DNA from: Pseudomonadota bacterium
GTDB taxonomy: Bacteria; Desulfobacterota; Syntrophorhabdia; Syntrophorhabdales; Syntrophorhabdaceae
Assembly (NCBI GenBank): GCA_026388315.1
Contig: JAPLKA010000055.1
Span: 1-64,000, forward strand
Length of the DNA stretch: 64,000 nucleotides
Direction of reading: 5' to 3'
Shown here: piece by piece, positions 1 to 7,602 of the stretch
Numbering within the stretch: position 1 is the first letter of the stretch
How the letters are laid out: each line of letters starts with the position of its first letter
Made by a program: the position numbers and the translations under genes
The notes under the pieces: generated by a model
The model's database searches: none
What the model saw: the letters and a program-made list of their open reading frames with translations, nothing else
What the model was told of the DNA's origin: nothing

Positions 1-19
1 GACCTTTGTAAAAGTTCAT
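1..19 (-). CDS. Start of a gene cut by the window edge, possibly an IS110/IS1111-type transposase
   Basis: Read on the minus strand, a strong Shine-Dalgarno sequence (GGAGG, about 7 bases upstream) precedes an ATG at 19, followed by codons for M-N-F-Y-K-G before the window ends. This start resembles N-termini of IS110/IS1111-family transposases, but six residues cannot prove it. The nearby attC-like palindrome at 94-155 makes the idea attractive, because IS1111-type elements are known to target attC sites. Any other gene starting here is possible. Confidence 0.35.
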
Positions 20-93
20 AAGGCTTCCTCCTTAATTGGGTATTTTGGTTCCTCTCAAACCGATTCTACCATGTCTGGAGGAGGCCTTGAATA

Positions 94-155
94 GTATCAA
101 GTAGATGCAGCCAATCGGCCTGAAATCAGGCCTCTGGCTGATCTTTGTGTTATGT
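94..155. repeat. attC-like imperfect palindrome 1
   Basis: The sequence forms an imperfect hairpin: CAGCCA-AT-CGGCCTGA pairs with TCAGGCCT-CTGGCTG across a two-base AA turn. Outer boxes are CAA (98-100) and GTTATGT (149-155). It shares its CAGC(C/G)AATCG and GGCCTC words with the elements at 723-796 and 1282-1346, and it ends 49 bases before a gene start, as in cassette arrays. The outer boxes are not canonical, so the attC reading is an inference from the family of three plus the good site at 2664. Confidence 0.45.
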
Positions 156-203
156 GAAATAATTTAATGTTAATGAATACAAAAATGATATAATAAAAAC
201 ACT

Positions 204-470
204 ATGCCGACCATCTCTATGTTTTACGGAATCATAATCCGTATGTACTGTTCTCCGGGAGAGCATAACCCTCCGCACATTCATGCATATTACCAGGATT
301 TCATGGCAATCATTGATGTTATTGCTTGCGAGGTATCGACAGGAAATCTACCCCCAAGACAAACAAAGCTTGTTCTGGCTTGGGCAGAAATCCACAAGGA
401 CGAGCTATTGGCAGATTGGAAACTGGCCTCAAAAGGCGAACTTCCTTTTCCAATCGAGCCCTTGAGATAG
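204..470 (+). CDS. DUF4160 domain protein
   Basis: An 88-residue protein that is essentially a whole DUF4160 domain, recognised by the opening PTISMFYGIIIRMY and the H-NPPHIHAYY block near residues 21-30. DUF4160 proteins are usually paired with a DUF2442 protein, as here with the next gene 12 bases downstream, and the pair has been suggested to be toxin-antitoxin-like. The activity is not established. No good ribosome binding site precedes the ATG, which is common for the first gene of an integron cassette. It lies between two attC-like palindromes, so it could be mobile cargo. Confidence 0.85.
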   Translation: MPTISMFYGIIIRMYCSPGEHNPPHIHAYYQDFMAIIDVIACEVSTGNLPPRQTKLVLAWAEIHKDELLADWKLASKGELPFPIEPLR

Positions 471-482
471 AGGAAGGTAGAC

Positions 483-728
483 ATGTATCCACCTGTAAAA
501 AATGTAAAACCTTTAGATGACTATAAATTGCTACTTGAATTTGGAAATGGAGAACAAAGGGTTTTTGATGTCTCCCCCTATTTGAGTATTGGTAAATTCG
601 CCGAATTACGAAATCTATCCGTATTCTCTTCTGTAGCAGTCAAATTTGACAGTATCGAATGGGTTAACCATTTGGACATTGACCCAGAATTCTTATACGA
701 AAAAAGTATAAATACAAAGACCAAATAA
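483..728 (+). CDS. DUF2442 domain protein
   Basis: An 81-residue DUF2442 protein. The family pattern V-K-P-L-DDYKLLLEFGNGE-RVFDVSPYL at residues 7-34 and the closing W-D-IDPEFLYEKS are clear. An AGGAAGG ribosome binding site lies just before the ATG. It follows the DUF4160 gene closely and is probably co-transcribed with it. DUF2442 members resemble small antitoxin or NikR-N-like proteins, but no DNA-binding motif is obvious here and the role is unknown. Its TAA stop lies inside the first box of the next attC-like site, the spacing expected for a gene cassette. Confidence 0.85.
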   Translation: MYPPVKNVKPLDDYKLLLEFGNGEQRVFDVSPYLSIGKFAELRNLSVFSSVAVKFDSIEWVNHLDIDPEFLYEKSINTKTK

Positions 729-796
729 CGACCGGATGCAGCGAATCGCGTACCTCCCCCAATAAAGCAGGCCTCTCGCTGACCCACATGTTGGAA
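723..796. repeat. attC-like imperfect palindrome 2
   Basis: Left arm AAATAACGACCGGATGCAGC and right arm (750s to 796) can pair as AAC-N6-8-CAGCGA with the complementary TCGCTG...GTT. The outer boxes are ATAAC (725-729) and GTTGGAA (790-796). It shares AATCG and AGCAGGCCTC words with the other two attC-like elements. The DUF2442 stop codon overlaps its left box. The right box is not a strict GTTRRRY, so the call is moderate. Confidence 0.45.
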
Positions 797-1281
797 CCAG
801 ATGATACGGCAGAGAGTCATTGACCTCCTATGGCTGACACCTGCGGACAACGTGTCCGCAACATTGGTAGCAAACGTTGCTACTGAATTTAAAATCCCCG
901 CAAAGCCAATGCTGGCCTTGGTTTGGAGCATTGATCTTTTTTTTATTCACTGTGAATAAAAATATGGAAACCCCATGAAAAATAACCTTTGGGGGTGCCG
1001 GTGGGCAAAGAGAGGACTCATACCAATTCGCCTTCATTCATATAACTTCGTTGCCTTCGTCGTCATCTCCTCGACGTACTGAAATGTACGCCTCCGTCGC
1101 CTCCTCCTCGTCGCCTCGTTCTATCTTTGAATCCAAATTGGTATCATGGCGATAGAATCACTGGTTTCCCTCCTCCCTTCGGAAGGCGAGAGAAGAATAA
1201 AGACAAAAGACGGAATAGAAGCTATAATGAAAGGCAAAGACATGAAAGAACATGGCGATAAAGGCGAAAGACATAGAAACG
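797..1281. other. Gap without a recognisable gene
   Basis: About 485 bases lie between two attC-like sites. It contains a MITE-like element (1020-1144, listed separately) and, from about 1180 to 1280, a purine-rich stretch with repeated short words such as AAAGAC and AAAGGCGAAAGAC. Short open frames on both strands look random. If the flanking sites are attC, this would be a cassette without an intact gene. Confidence 0.5.
1020..1144. mobile_element. MITE-like element with 9-bp terminal inverted repeats
   Basis: ATACCAATT (1020-1028) and AATTGGTAT (1136-1144) are perfect inverted ends of a 125-bp unit. The interior is rich in CGTCG and CTCCTCG words and includes a near-palindrome around GACGTACTGAAATGTACGCC. 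It has no coding capacity. The structure fits a non-autonomous miniature inverted-repeat element, but no second copy occurs in this window and no target-site duplication is evident. Confidence 0.5.
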
Positions 1282-1346
1282 TTCCAACGAGTGCGTGCAG
1301 CCAATCGGCCATAAAGCAGGCCTCCCGGTGATACCCGATGTTAGCT
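1282..1346. repeat. attC-like imperfect palindrome 3
   Basis: It starts with TTCCAAC (1282-1288), then GAGTGCGTGCAGCCAATCGG, and ends with CGATGTTAGCT (R' box near 1340-1346). Inner arms CAGCCAATCGGCC and GGCCTCCCGGTG pair imperfectly. It ends 25 bases before the HD-GYP start codon, and a clear attC follows that gene, which is the geometry of a one-gene cassette. The right box differs from GTTRRRY at one position. Confidence 0.5.
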
Positions 1347-1371
1347 GTACAAATCTTTTCAGGAGAATGAT

Positions 1372-2631
1372 ATGCAACGAAATATTACCGTTAATTTAGG
1401 GAATCTGGTTCTTTCACTTTCCGACGCTATGGATTTGGCCAGTCCTTTATTGATACAACATCAACAAAGGACAGCGCTTGTCGTGTGGAAAATGGGGAAG
1501 GCCGCAAACCTTTCAAATGAAAGATTAGAAAAACTTTTTATAGCAGCGCTGCTTCATGATATCGGCGCTTTTTCATTGGAAGAAAAAATCTCCCTTCGGA
1601 ATTGTGAAGTCGAAAATCCCGAAGAACATTGCATTCGTGGCGAGCTTTTGCTCAATAACATACCCTGGTTAAAGGACTCGGCAAGAATCATCAGGTTTCA
1701 CCACAAAGAGTGGCAGCACTGGGGAGAGTCAATTGAAAATCCCGTTGTTCTTGAGTCACAGTTGTTATTTCTTGCCGATTATCTCGAACGCGCAATAAAT
1801 CGTGAGCATTATATTCTTCATCAACACGAAGATATTATTTCAAAGATAGAATCTTTGTCCGGCTCTTCATTGCATCCTCAAGTTGTGGATCTTTTCCTCT
1901 CGATATCTCATAGCGAAGAATTTTGGTTGGACCTGGTTTCTCCCCGATTGTATTCTATTTTACTTAATGAAGGTCCTTTCAGAAAGATAGAAATAGACTA
2001 TTCGGATATTTCTATAATAGCCGAGCTTTTTCGAAATATAATTGATTTCCGGTCCCGTTTTACTTCAACTCATTCTTCAGGTGTTGCCGCAGCCGCATCC
2101 TTGTTAGCAAAAATTTTCGGACTTACGGACGTAGAAATAGGGTTTATGGAAGTTGCCGGAGATCTGCATGATTTAGGGAAATTGGCAATTCCCAATAGTA
2201 TTCTGAATAAACCTGGAGGCCTTACAAAAGAAGAGATGTATGTTATGAAATCTCACACGTATTATACTTATCTTATAATTAATAGCATTGGGGGACTTAA
2301 GCAGATTACGGAATGGGCTGCTTATCACCATGAAAGACTTGACGGTTCCGGATATCCCTTTCATTGCATGGCAGCCGAGCTAAGTACCGGAGCCCGGATA
2401 ATGATGGTCGCAGATATATTTACGGCGCTGGCTGAAGACCGGCCATACAGAAAAGGGATGTCCAAAGATGATATTGTTCGTATTATTAAACAGTTTTCTG
2501 ATCGTAGCCTTTTGGATACCAGAATAATTAATCTCCTTTTTGAGAATTACAACGAGATTTTTTCCTATGTAGCCGAAAAACAGGCTGTTGCCAGGGAGTT
2601 CTACGAAAAACAATTTGCTTTTATTCATTAA
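1372..2631 (+). CDS. Tandem HD / HD-GYP domain phosphodiesterase
   Basis: A 419-residue cytoplasmic protein with two HD-type modules. The first has LLHDIG at about 61-66. The second is HD-GYP-like, with GDLHDLGK at 263-270 and HHERLDGSGYP at 319-329. HD-GYP enzymes hydrolyse cyclic di-GMP (or related cyclic dinucleotides) using metal ions held by the HD and HH residues, so this is probably a c-di-GMP phosphodiesterase. No receiver, PAS or membrane segment is visible. The start is supported by AGGAGA about 6 bases before ATG. It lies alone between an attC-like site and a good attC, so it may be integron cassette cargo, which would be unusually large at about 1.3 kb. Confidence 0.88.
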   Translation: MQRNITVNLGNLVLSLSDAMDLASPLLIQHQQRTALVVWKMGKAANLSNERLEKLFIAALLHDIGAFSLEEKISLRNCEVENPEEHCIRGELLLNNIPWLKDSARIIRFHHKEWQHWGESIENPVVLESQLLFLADYLERAINREHYILHQHEDIISKIESLSGSSLHPQVVDLFLSISHSEEFWLDLVSPRLYSILLNEGPFRKIEIDYSDISIIAELFRNIIDFRSRFTSTHSSGVAAAASLLAKIFGLTDVEIGFMEVAGDLHDLGKLAIPNSILNKPGGLTKEEMYVMKSHTYYTYLIINSIGGLKQITEWAAYHHERLDGSGYPFHCMAAELSTGARIMMVADIFTALAEDRPYRKGMSKDDIVRIIKQFSDRSLLDTRIINLLFENYNEIFSYVAEKQAVAREFYEKQFAFIH

Positions 2632-2663
2632 CGGCCCAAATCTTGGAATATTGATGATTGCGC

Positions 2664-2738
2664 AGATAACAACCGCATCAACTCGGACTGGCAATTCCGC
2701 TACGCTCCATTGCCTGCCGGTTATGCGTAGCGTTAGGC
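2664..2738. repeat. Integron attC recombination site
   Basis: The 75-bp element has R'' AGATAAC (2664-2670), L'' within CGCATCAACTCGG, a variable hairpin TGGCAAT...ATTGCC, L' CCGGTTATGCG and R' GTTAGGC (2732-2738, a perfect GTTRRRY). L'' and L' pair as expected, with an unpaired extra base. This matches the architecture of attC sites of integron gene cassettes, especially those of Treponema and related environmental arrays. It begins 33 bases after the HD-GYP stop codon. No intI integrase gene is in the window. Confidence 0.75.
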
Positions 2739-2768
2739 CAATGGAGATAAACCATGAAATTCGAGCCT

Positions 2769-2789
2769 CGGGTACCCGCTTGCGGGTGC
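2769..2789. repeat. Dispersed palindromic repeat, copy a
   Basis: Contains the palindromic core GGGTACCCGCTTGCGGGT, also found near 14217, 24322 and 45329. Here it lies in the non-coding stretch between the attC site and the AlkD-like gene. Repeat spread across unrelated loci suggests a REP-like or miniature mobile element. Confidence 0.65.
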
Positions 2790-2931
2790 GGTAAAAAGCG
2801 CAGCGAAGCAGGGAGCGTAAGGTTTAATTGCGAACACGGTGAGCAACAACAGTGTTTCTGCGAATACCATATTTGGGCAACAGGCCGTTTGCTCTTGACT
2901 GGAAAGACATATCCTGGCAATACTATCTTCC

Positions 2932-3633
2932 ATGCTCGATGCGCTCAGGAGAGATGTGGAACTTCTTGCAAACCCGGAAAAGGCAAGGGTGCTCCGGCGA
3001 TTCTTCAAGACCGCCCCTGGCCAGTATGGTGAGGGCGACGTCTTTCTCGGCATCGTTGTTCCTGACTCACGCAAGATTGCAAAAAAGTACGCCGATCTCG
3101 CTTTCGAGGAGGTTAGCGCCCTCCTGAAATCAAAGACTCACGAAGAGCGGCTCATCGCTCTTTTCATCCTTATCGCACAATTTGAAAAAGGCAATACCCA
3201 AATAAAAGAGGAAATATTTCGGCTCTACCTCAAGCATACGGCATTTATCAACAACTGGGACCTTGTCGATCTTTCTGCCGAAAAGATTGTCGGCGCTTAC
3301 CTCGAAAGAAGGCCAAAAGAGATACTATATGAACTTGCACGGTCGGAAAGCCTCTGGGAGAGACGTATCTCCATCATCGCCACATTTCGTTTTATCAAAG
3401 AGGGGAAATACGAGGATACCTTCACCATTGCAAGTATCCTGCTCCGGGACAGGGAAGATCTTATCCATAAAGCAACGGGTTGGATGCTGAGAGAGGTGGG
3501 AAAACGCTGCTCGGAAGAGGTGGAGGAAACATTTTTGCGCAAACATCTCAAGGAAATGCCGAGGACCATGCTCCGCTATGCCATCGAACGTTTCAGCCCC
3601 GAAAAGAGACGTCAGTACCTTCAAAAAACGTAA
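2932..3633 (+). CDS. AlkD-like DNA alkylation repair protein
   Basis: A 233-residue all-helical protein of the AlkD/DNA alkylation repair family. Such proteins form HEAT-like repeats that wrap DNA and excise alkylated purines. The family block RFFKT-PGQYGEGDVFLGI-VP at about residues 22-44 and the following R-IAKKYADL are clear, as is the NNWDLVDLS segment. Length is normal for the family. The ATG at 2932 gives the usual N-terminus, though no strong ribosome binding site is present. It lies 194 bases after the attC site and no further attC follows it, so cassette origin is doubtful. It probably acts alone in the cytoplasm. Confidence 0.88.
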   Translation: MLDALRRDVELLANPEKARVLRRFFKTAPGQYGEGDVFLGIVVPDSRKIAKKYADLAFEEVSALLKSKTHEERLIALFILIAQFEKGNTQIKEEIFRLYLKHTAFINNWDLVDLSAEKIVGAYLERRPKEILYELARSESLWERRISIIATFRFIKEGKYEDTFTIASILLRDREDLIHKATGWMLREVGKRCSEEVEETFLRKHLKEMPRTMLRYAIERFSPEKRRQYLQKT

Positions 3634-3801
3634 ACATTTACAATTGTCTCGGGATAACCCTGGTGGCATTTCCTTTTAGGCGTCAACTCTACTCATTAAA
3701 AGGAGGGCTTTGGTGCATCTGCTATGAAAATCCCTTGTAATTTAAAGCAGATTTGTGTATTATATGGTCTCGTTTGATATCATTTTCCATGAGGAGTGGC
3801 A

Positions 3802-4857
3802 ATGTACATTTCAATAATCGGAGCCGCCGGTTCTGGGAAGACAATGCTTTTTCAGGCTTTAAGCGGCATAAAAAAAGATAATGGCATTGCCCCGAATACG
3901 ATAGTAACCGTTGATGTACCTGATGAGCGCCTTGAGAGGTTAGCTAAAACATTCAATCCAAAAAAGACTGTCCACGCACGTATAGAAATATCCGACACAG
4001 CAACGATAGAAGAAGGCGATGTAAAGAATGAAACGATTAGCCCTAAGGCAATCCAGAAAATGCGGACAAGTGATGCTTTTATCCTTATTCTGCGACATTT
4101 TGATAATGGATTACCCGTTGACCCTGTAGCTGAATTCAGGACGATTTTTACTGAGTTTATCCTTTCTGATATGGCGCAGATCGAAATACGCCTGGAGCGC
4201 ATCAACAAGCAGAGCGGGAAAAAGGATAACCCCCTTGTCCAGCAGGAAAAGGCCATGCTTGAGAAGTGCCTGGCCCACCTTAATGAAGAAAAACCATTAT
4301 CTGTCCTGCAAACCTTAAATGGAGAGGGGAAAATGCTTCGCGGCTTCCAGTTCCTCTCGCAAAAGCCTATGATGTTGGTGGTGAATTGCGATGAAATGAC
4401 AGTTGATGAAGCTGAAACAATCCTGTCAGACATTAAACTGTTATTGCCCGGCGATATCCCCATTATTGTTGCTTGCGCCAAACTTGAAGCGGAACTGGCG
4501 CTTATGCCACCCGAAGAGTGTGCTGATTTCATGATAGAATACGGCATTAAGGAAACGATACGTGACCGCATCATACAGCTTGCCTGCCGGACGCTGGGCT
4601 TGATCTTTTTTTTAACGGTCGGGGAAGATGAATGCCGTGCATGGCCGATAAAAAGAGGTATGAGTGCCCAGGATGCAGCAGGGACTATCCATACAGATTT
4701 TTACAATAAATTTATCCGTGCTGAAACAGTTGGCTATGATGATTTTATAAAATATGGTAATTTTGCGGAATGTAAAAAGGCAGGGGTGTGGCGTCTCGAA
4801 GGGAAGGAGTATATTGTCCGGGATGGTGATATCATTTCCATCAGAGCAGGCAACTAA
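3802..4857 (+). CDS. YchF/Obg-like GTPase with C-terminal TGS domain
   Basis: About 351 residues. The N-terminus has a Walker A (GAAGSGKT, about 7-14) and the C-terminus a TGS-like segment (RGMSAQDAAGTIHTDFYNKF...). The order GTPase, helical insert, TGS is that of the YchF/OLA1 family, ribosome-associated ATP/GTPases, but the sequence is divergent and usual YchF motifs are weak, so it is not called ychF. ATG 3802 was chosen because GAGGAG lies 5 bases upstream; a GTG at 3796 is in frame. The gene meets the adenylate cyclase tail to tail with a 4-base overlap. Confidence 0.82.
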   Translation: MYISIIGAAGSGKTMLFQALSGIKKDNGIAPNTIVTVDVPDERLERLAKTFNPKKTVHARIEISDTATIEEGDVKNETISPKAIQKMRTSDAFILILRHFDNGLPVDPVAEFRTIFTEFILSDMAQIEIRLERINKQSGKKDNPLVQQEKAMLEKCLAHLNEEKPLSVLQTLNGEGKMLRGFQFLSQKPMMLVVNCDEMTVDEAETILSDIKLLLPGDIPIIVACAKLEAELALMPPEECADFMIEYGIKETIRDRIIQLACRTLGLIFFLTVGEDECRAWPIKRGMSAQDAAGTIHTDFYNKFIRAETVGYDDFIKYGNFAECKKAGVWRLEGKEYIVRDGDIISIRAGN

Positions 4858-7439
4858 TATTTTTCCTGACCCAGAAGTTCGTATACTTTCAGTGTACCGA
4901 TTGTTGAGTCGATCTCATATTCGCCAAGTTCATTGATATCCAGATGGGACTGTGCAGCCCGGCGGGTATCTTCACTTATAAGGATGCCGTTCGGTAAGGT
5001 TTTAACAAGATTTTGCAACCTGAAAGCGGTATTCACCGAATCGCCGATCACCGTATAATCCATTTTCTTGTCGAAGCCGATATTGCCAATTACAACCTCA
5101 CCGGTATGGATACTGATCCCTATAACGAGGGGAGCCCCCAGTTCCTGAAGAAAATGATCACTTACCGTTTCAATGGATTTTTTCATTTCGAGGGCTGCGG
5201 CAATTGCGTTATCGGCATCCATGGTGCTTGAAACTGGTGCACCAAAAATAGCAAGAAAGCCGTCACCCAGGTATTTGTCAACAATGCCATGGTGATTGAA
5301 CACGGTGCTACCCATTATTGAAAAGAAGTAGTTAAGCATCGATACGGTTTTTTGCGGTCCCATTTCTTTTGCAAGTTTGGAAAATCCCCGGATATCAATG
5401 TTCAGGAGGGTAAGACTTCTGAACTCATCGATGATCGCTTTCTCTGTGTCCTTCCCGTAAACAATTTTATCGACAACCTCCATAGGGACGAACTTCTGAA
5501 ACATTTGTCTGATCCCCCGCTCATGTTCGGTCATCGATATTGTCTCCTGATAAAGACGGGCATTTTCCATGGCAATAACCAGTGATGAGACAATGGACTG
5601 GAGGAGGTGTTCATCGCCCGGACCGAAATCACCATTGATTTTATTGATGAGCTCAATGACACCGAGCACTTTTCCCTGTGAGATCATGGGTACACACAAT
5701 ACGGATCGTGTTTCAAATCCGGTAAATTTGTCAATATCAGAAAAAAAATGGGGAGACAGTGTTACGTCATTCACGATAAGCGGTTTTCCCTGACTGGCAA
5801 CATAACCGGAGATGCCTTGCCCAAGTTTAAGTTTGAATTTTGTCAGTTCTTCGATATTGTTACCGAAGGTAATCTTAAATTCAAGCTCACTGTCGTGCAA
5901 TAAAAACAGCGATCCAGCCCCTACATCCATGACAACACGAATCATATCCATTGCATAATTGAGGACTTTGTCGATATCGAATGTGGATATGGCAAGGGTA
6001 TTTCCGATCTCTTTAAGGGTGTCCAACTCCTGATCACGCTTTACAACAACAACAGACAGTTTGTTCCTTTCGATTGCCAAAGAAAGACTGTCTTTCGCTA
6101 AGCCGATGAACTCCGTTGTTTTTTGAAAGGCCTCCGGTCTTGATGTACAAAGGACCAGCACCCCTTCTACGTTGCCCTGTATCTTTAAGGCAGACAGGAG
6201 ACATGACTTATATCCCTGACCAAGAAAGAGTTCCTTTTCGATCTCATTGGTCATAGTTTCGGTATCGTTCACGTTAATGGTTGCTCCCTGTTTCATTACC
6301 TTATCAAAAACTGTATCTTTGTAATTGTAATAAGACCCTCTGGACAGGTTGATCGGCCTGTGAGAAAAGAAATCGAAAACCACAAGGTCATGGGGTTTGG
6401 TTTCCTCTTTCATCATAATAATAGCTGCTTCAAAAGGAACCAGTGCCTGTATTTCATTCAGAATAGCATATATGAGCTCGCTATCCTTGAAGCTCGAGTT
6501 GATGACATTGAAAATCTTCTCCAGTTGCCTTAGAAACCCATCATTTTGCTCATTTTCCTTAAGAAGACGAAGATTCTCATATGTGAAAGCTGCGCCGCTC
6601 AAGAGAGATGTGAGCACTTCCACATCTTCCGGCATAAAAAGCATATCGTCGTTTCTCCGGGAAACCGTGATAACGCCGATAATATCATTAATAGTTTTGA
6701 GGGGCATGCATATAAAGGATTTTGTTCCGTAAAGAGGGCGGTTATTCCTTCCGAAACGGCTGTCTTTTTCAATATCATTAACAAGAAGAGGGGATTTATT
6801 GATGACTGCATACTTTGAGATGCTCTTTTCAAAATCAATCCGGTCTCCCACTTTGACGAGATCTCCGAGTCCAATAGTTGCCTGCACGATAAATTTTTTG
6901 CGGTCTGGCCGCTCAAGCATGAGCACAGAACCTAAATCGGCATTTACCAGCTTCAAGGCGCGCTCTAATGTTATATACATGAGTTCTTCTGTGTCGTAGG
7001 TTATATAACAAAGGTCTGAAAGTTCTTTAAGGGTTGATATTTTTGATGCGTTCTTTTCGAGTTGCTCAAAGGTAACCTTAAACTGATGTTCGATGGCATT
7101 AAAAGACTGAATGATATTCGTCAATTCATCGATGCCGTTCTCAGGCTGAAAATCTGAGATTTCCTCGACAATCCTTTCCGAGATTTTTTTTGAAATATTT
7201 GCCACTGCTTGAAATATACGGCGGAGCATTATGATACCGAGTAAAGAGAATACAAGGAAGGCAACTAAAAATATGCGTAATGATTCGTCATTGAGAAAAT
7301 CGTGTTTAATGGCATAGAAAAGAATGCCAAAAACCGGAAAAACAAAGAAAAGACCAACAATTAGATACAGCTTGTAATGAAGGTTCTTATTTTTTAACGA
7401 TATTTCGTTAAACCAATTTTTTTCGATTCCCTTTGCCAT
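4854..7439 (-). CDS. Membrane-anchored triple-GAF class III adenylate/guanylate cyclase
   Basis: About 861 residues. Two N-terminal membrane helices (about 20-42 and 52-70) are followed by a HAMP-like linker, three GAF domains (about 130-300, 310-460 and 480-640) and a class III nucleotide cyclase domain (about 680-855). The cyclase keeps NIDIRGFS and DKYLGDGFLAIFG, which carry the two metal-binding aspartates, so it is probably active. It should make cAMP (or cGMP) in response to ligands bound by the GAF domains. ATG 7439 was preferred; an in-frame GTG at 7460 would add seven residues. The next gene upstream encodes a cyclic-nucleotide-binding protein, a possible receiver of its product. Confidence 0.9.
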   Translation of the reverse strand: MAKGIEKNWFNEISLKNKNLHYKLYLIVGLFFVFPVFGILFYAIKHDFLNDESLRIFLVAFLVFSLLGIIMLRRIFQAVANISKKISERIVEEISDFQPENGIDELTNIIQSFNAIEHQFKVTFEQLEKNASKISTLKELSDLCYITYDTEELMYITLERALKLVNADLGSVLMLERPDRKKFIVQATIGLGDLVKVGDRIDFEKSISKYAVINKSPLLVNDIEKDSRFGRNNRPLYGTKSFICMPLKTINDIIGVITVSRRNDDMLFMPEDVEVLTSLLSGAAFTYENLRLLKENEQNDGFLRQLEKIFNVINSSFKDSELIYAILNEIQALVPFEAAIIMMKEETKPHDLVVFDFFSHRPINLSRGSYYNYKDTVFDKVMKQGATINVNDTETMTNEIEKELFLGQGYKSCLLSALKIQGNVEGVLVLCTSRPEAFQKTTEFIGLAKDSLSLAIERNKLSVVVVKRDQELDTLKEIGNTLAISTFDIDKVLNYAMDMIRVVMDVGAGSLFLLHDSELEFKITFGNNIEELTKFKLKLGQGISGYVASQGKPLIVNDVTLSPHFFSDIDKFTGFETRSVLCVPMISQGKVLGVIELINKINGDFGPGDEHLLQSIVSSLVIAMENARLYQETISMTEHERGIRQMFQKFVPMEVVDKIVYGKDTEKAIIDEFRSLTLLNIDIRGFSKLAKEMGPQKTVSMLNYFFSIMGSTVFNHHGIVDKYLGDGFLAIFGAPVSSTMDADNAIAAALEMKKSIETVSDHFLQELGAPLVIGISIHTGEVVIGNIGFDKKMDYTVIGDSVNTAFRLQNLVKTLPNGILISEDTRRAAQSHLDINELGEYEIDSTIGTLKVYELLGQEKY

Positions 7440-7522
7440 ATCTTTTTTTCCGTCTAACACCTAATAACGCAATGTTATAGAAAGACTTTTTAGTTGTCAA
7501 CGATAAAAAAAGAGATTGTCAT

Positions 7523-7536
7523 GTGCCCGCGGGCAC
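7523..7536. repeat. Perfect 14-bp palindrome
   Basis: GTGCCCGCGGGCAC lies in the 163-base gap upstream of the cyclase gene. It is a perfect palindrome and could be an operator or part of a REP-like sequence. It is not followed by a T run, so a terminator is unlikely. Confidence 0.5.
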
Positions 7537-7602
7537 TCCCAACGGAAAAGGTCTACAGACAAAAAAATAAGGGTATGTAGCCAGAGAAGCCAATGAGTGT
7601 TG

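Noticed and set aside
2754-3032. 92-residue frame before and into the AlkD-like gene
   Set aside because: It runs through a dispersed palindrome and overlaps the AlkD-like start in another frame; the product has no coherent domain.
3852-4574. 240-residue minus-strand open frame opposite the YchF-like gene
   Set aside because: Serine-rich antisense shadow; the plus-strand frame has clear P-loop and TGS features.
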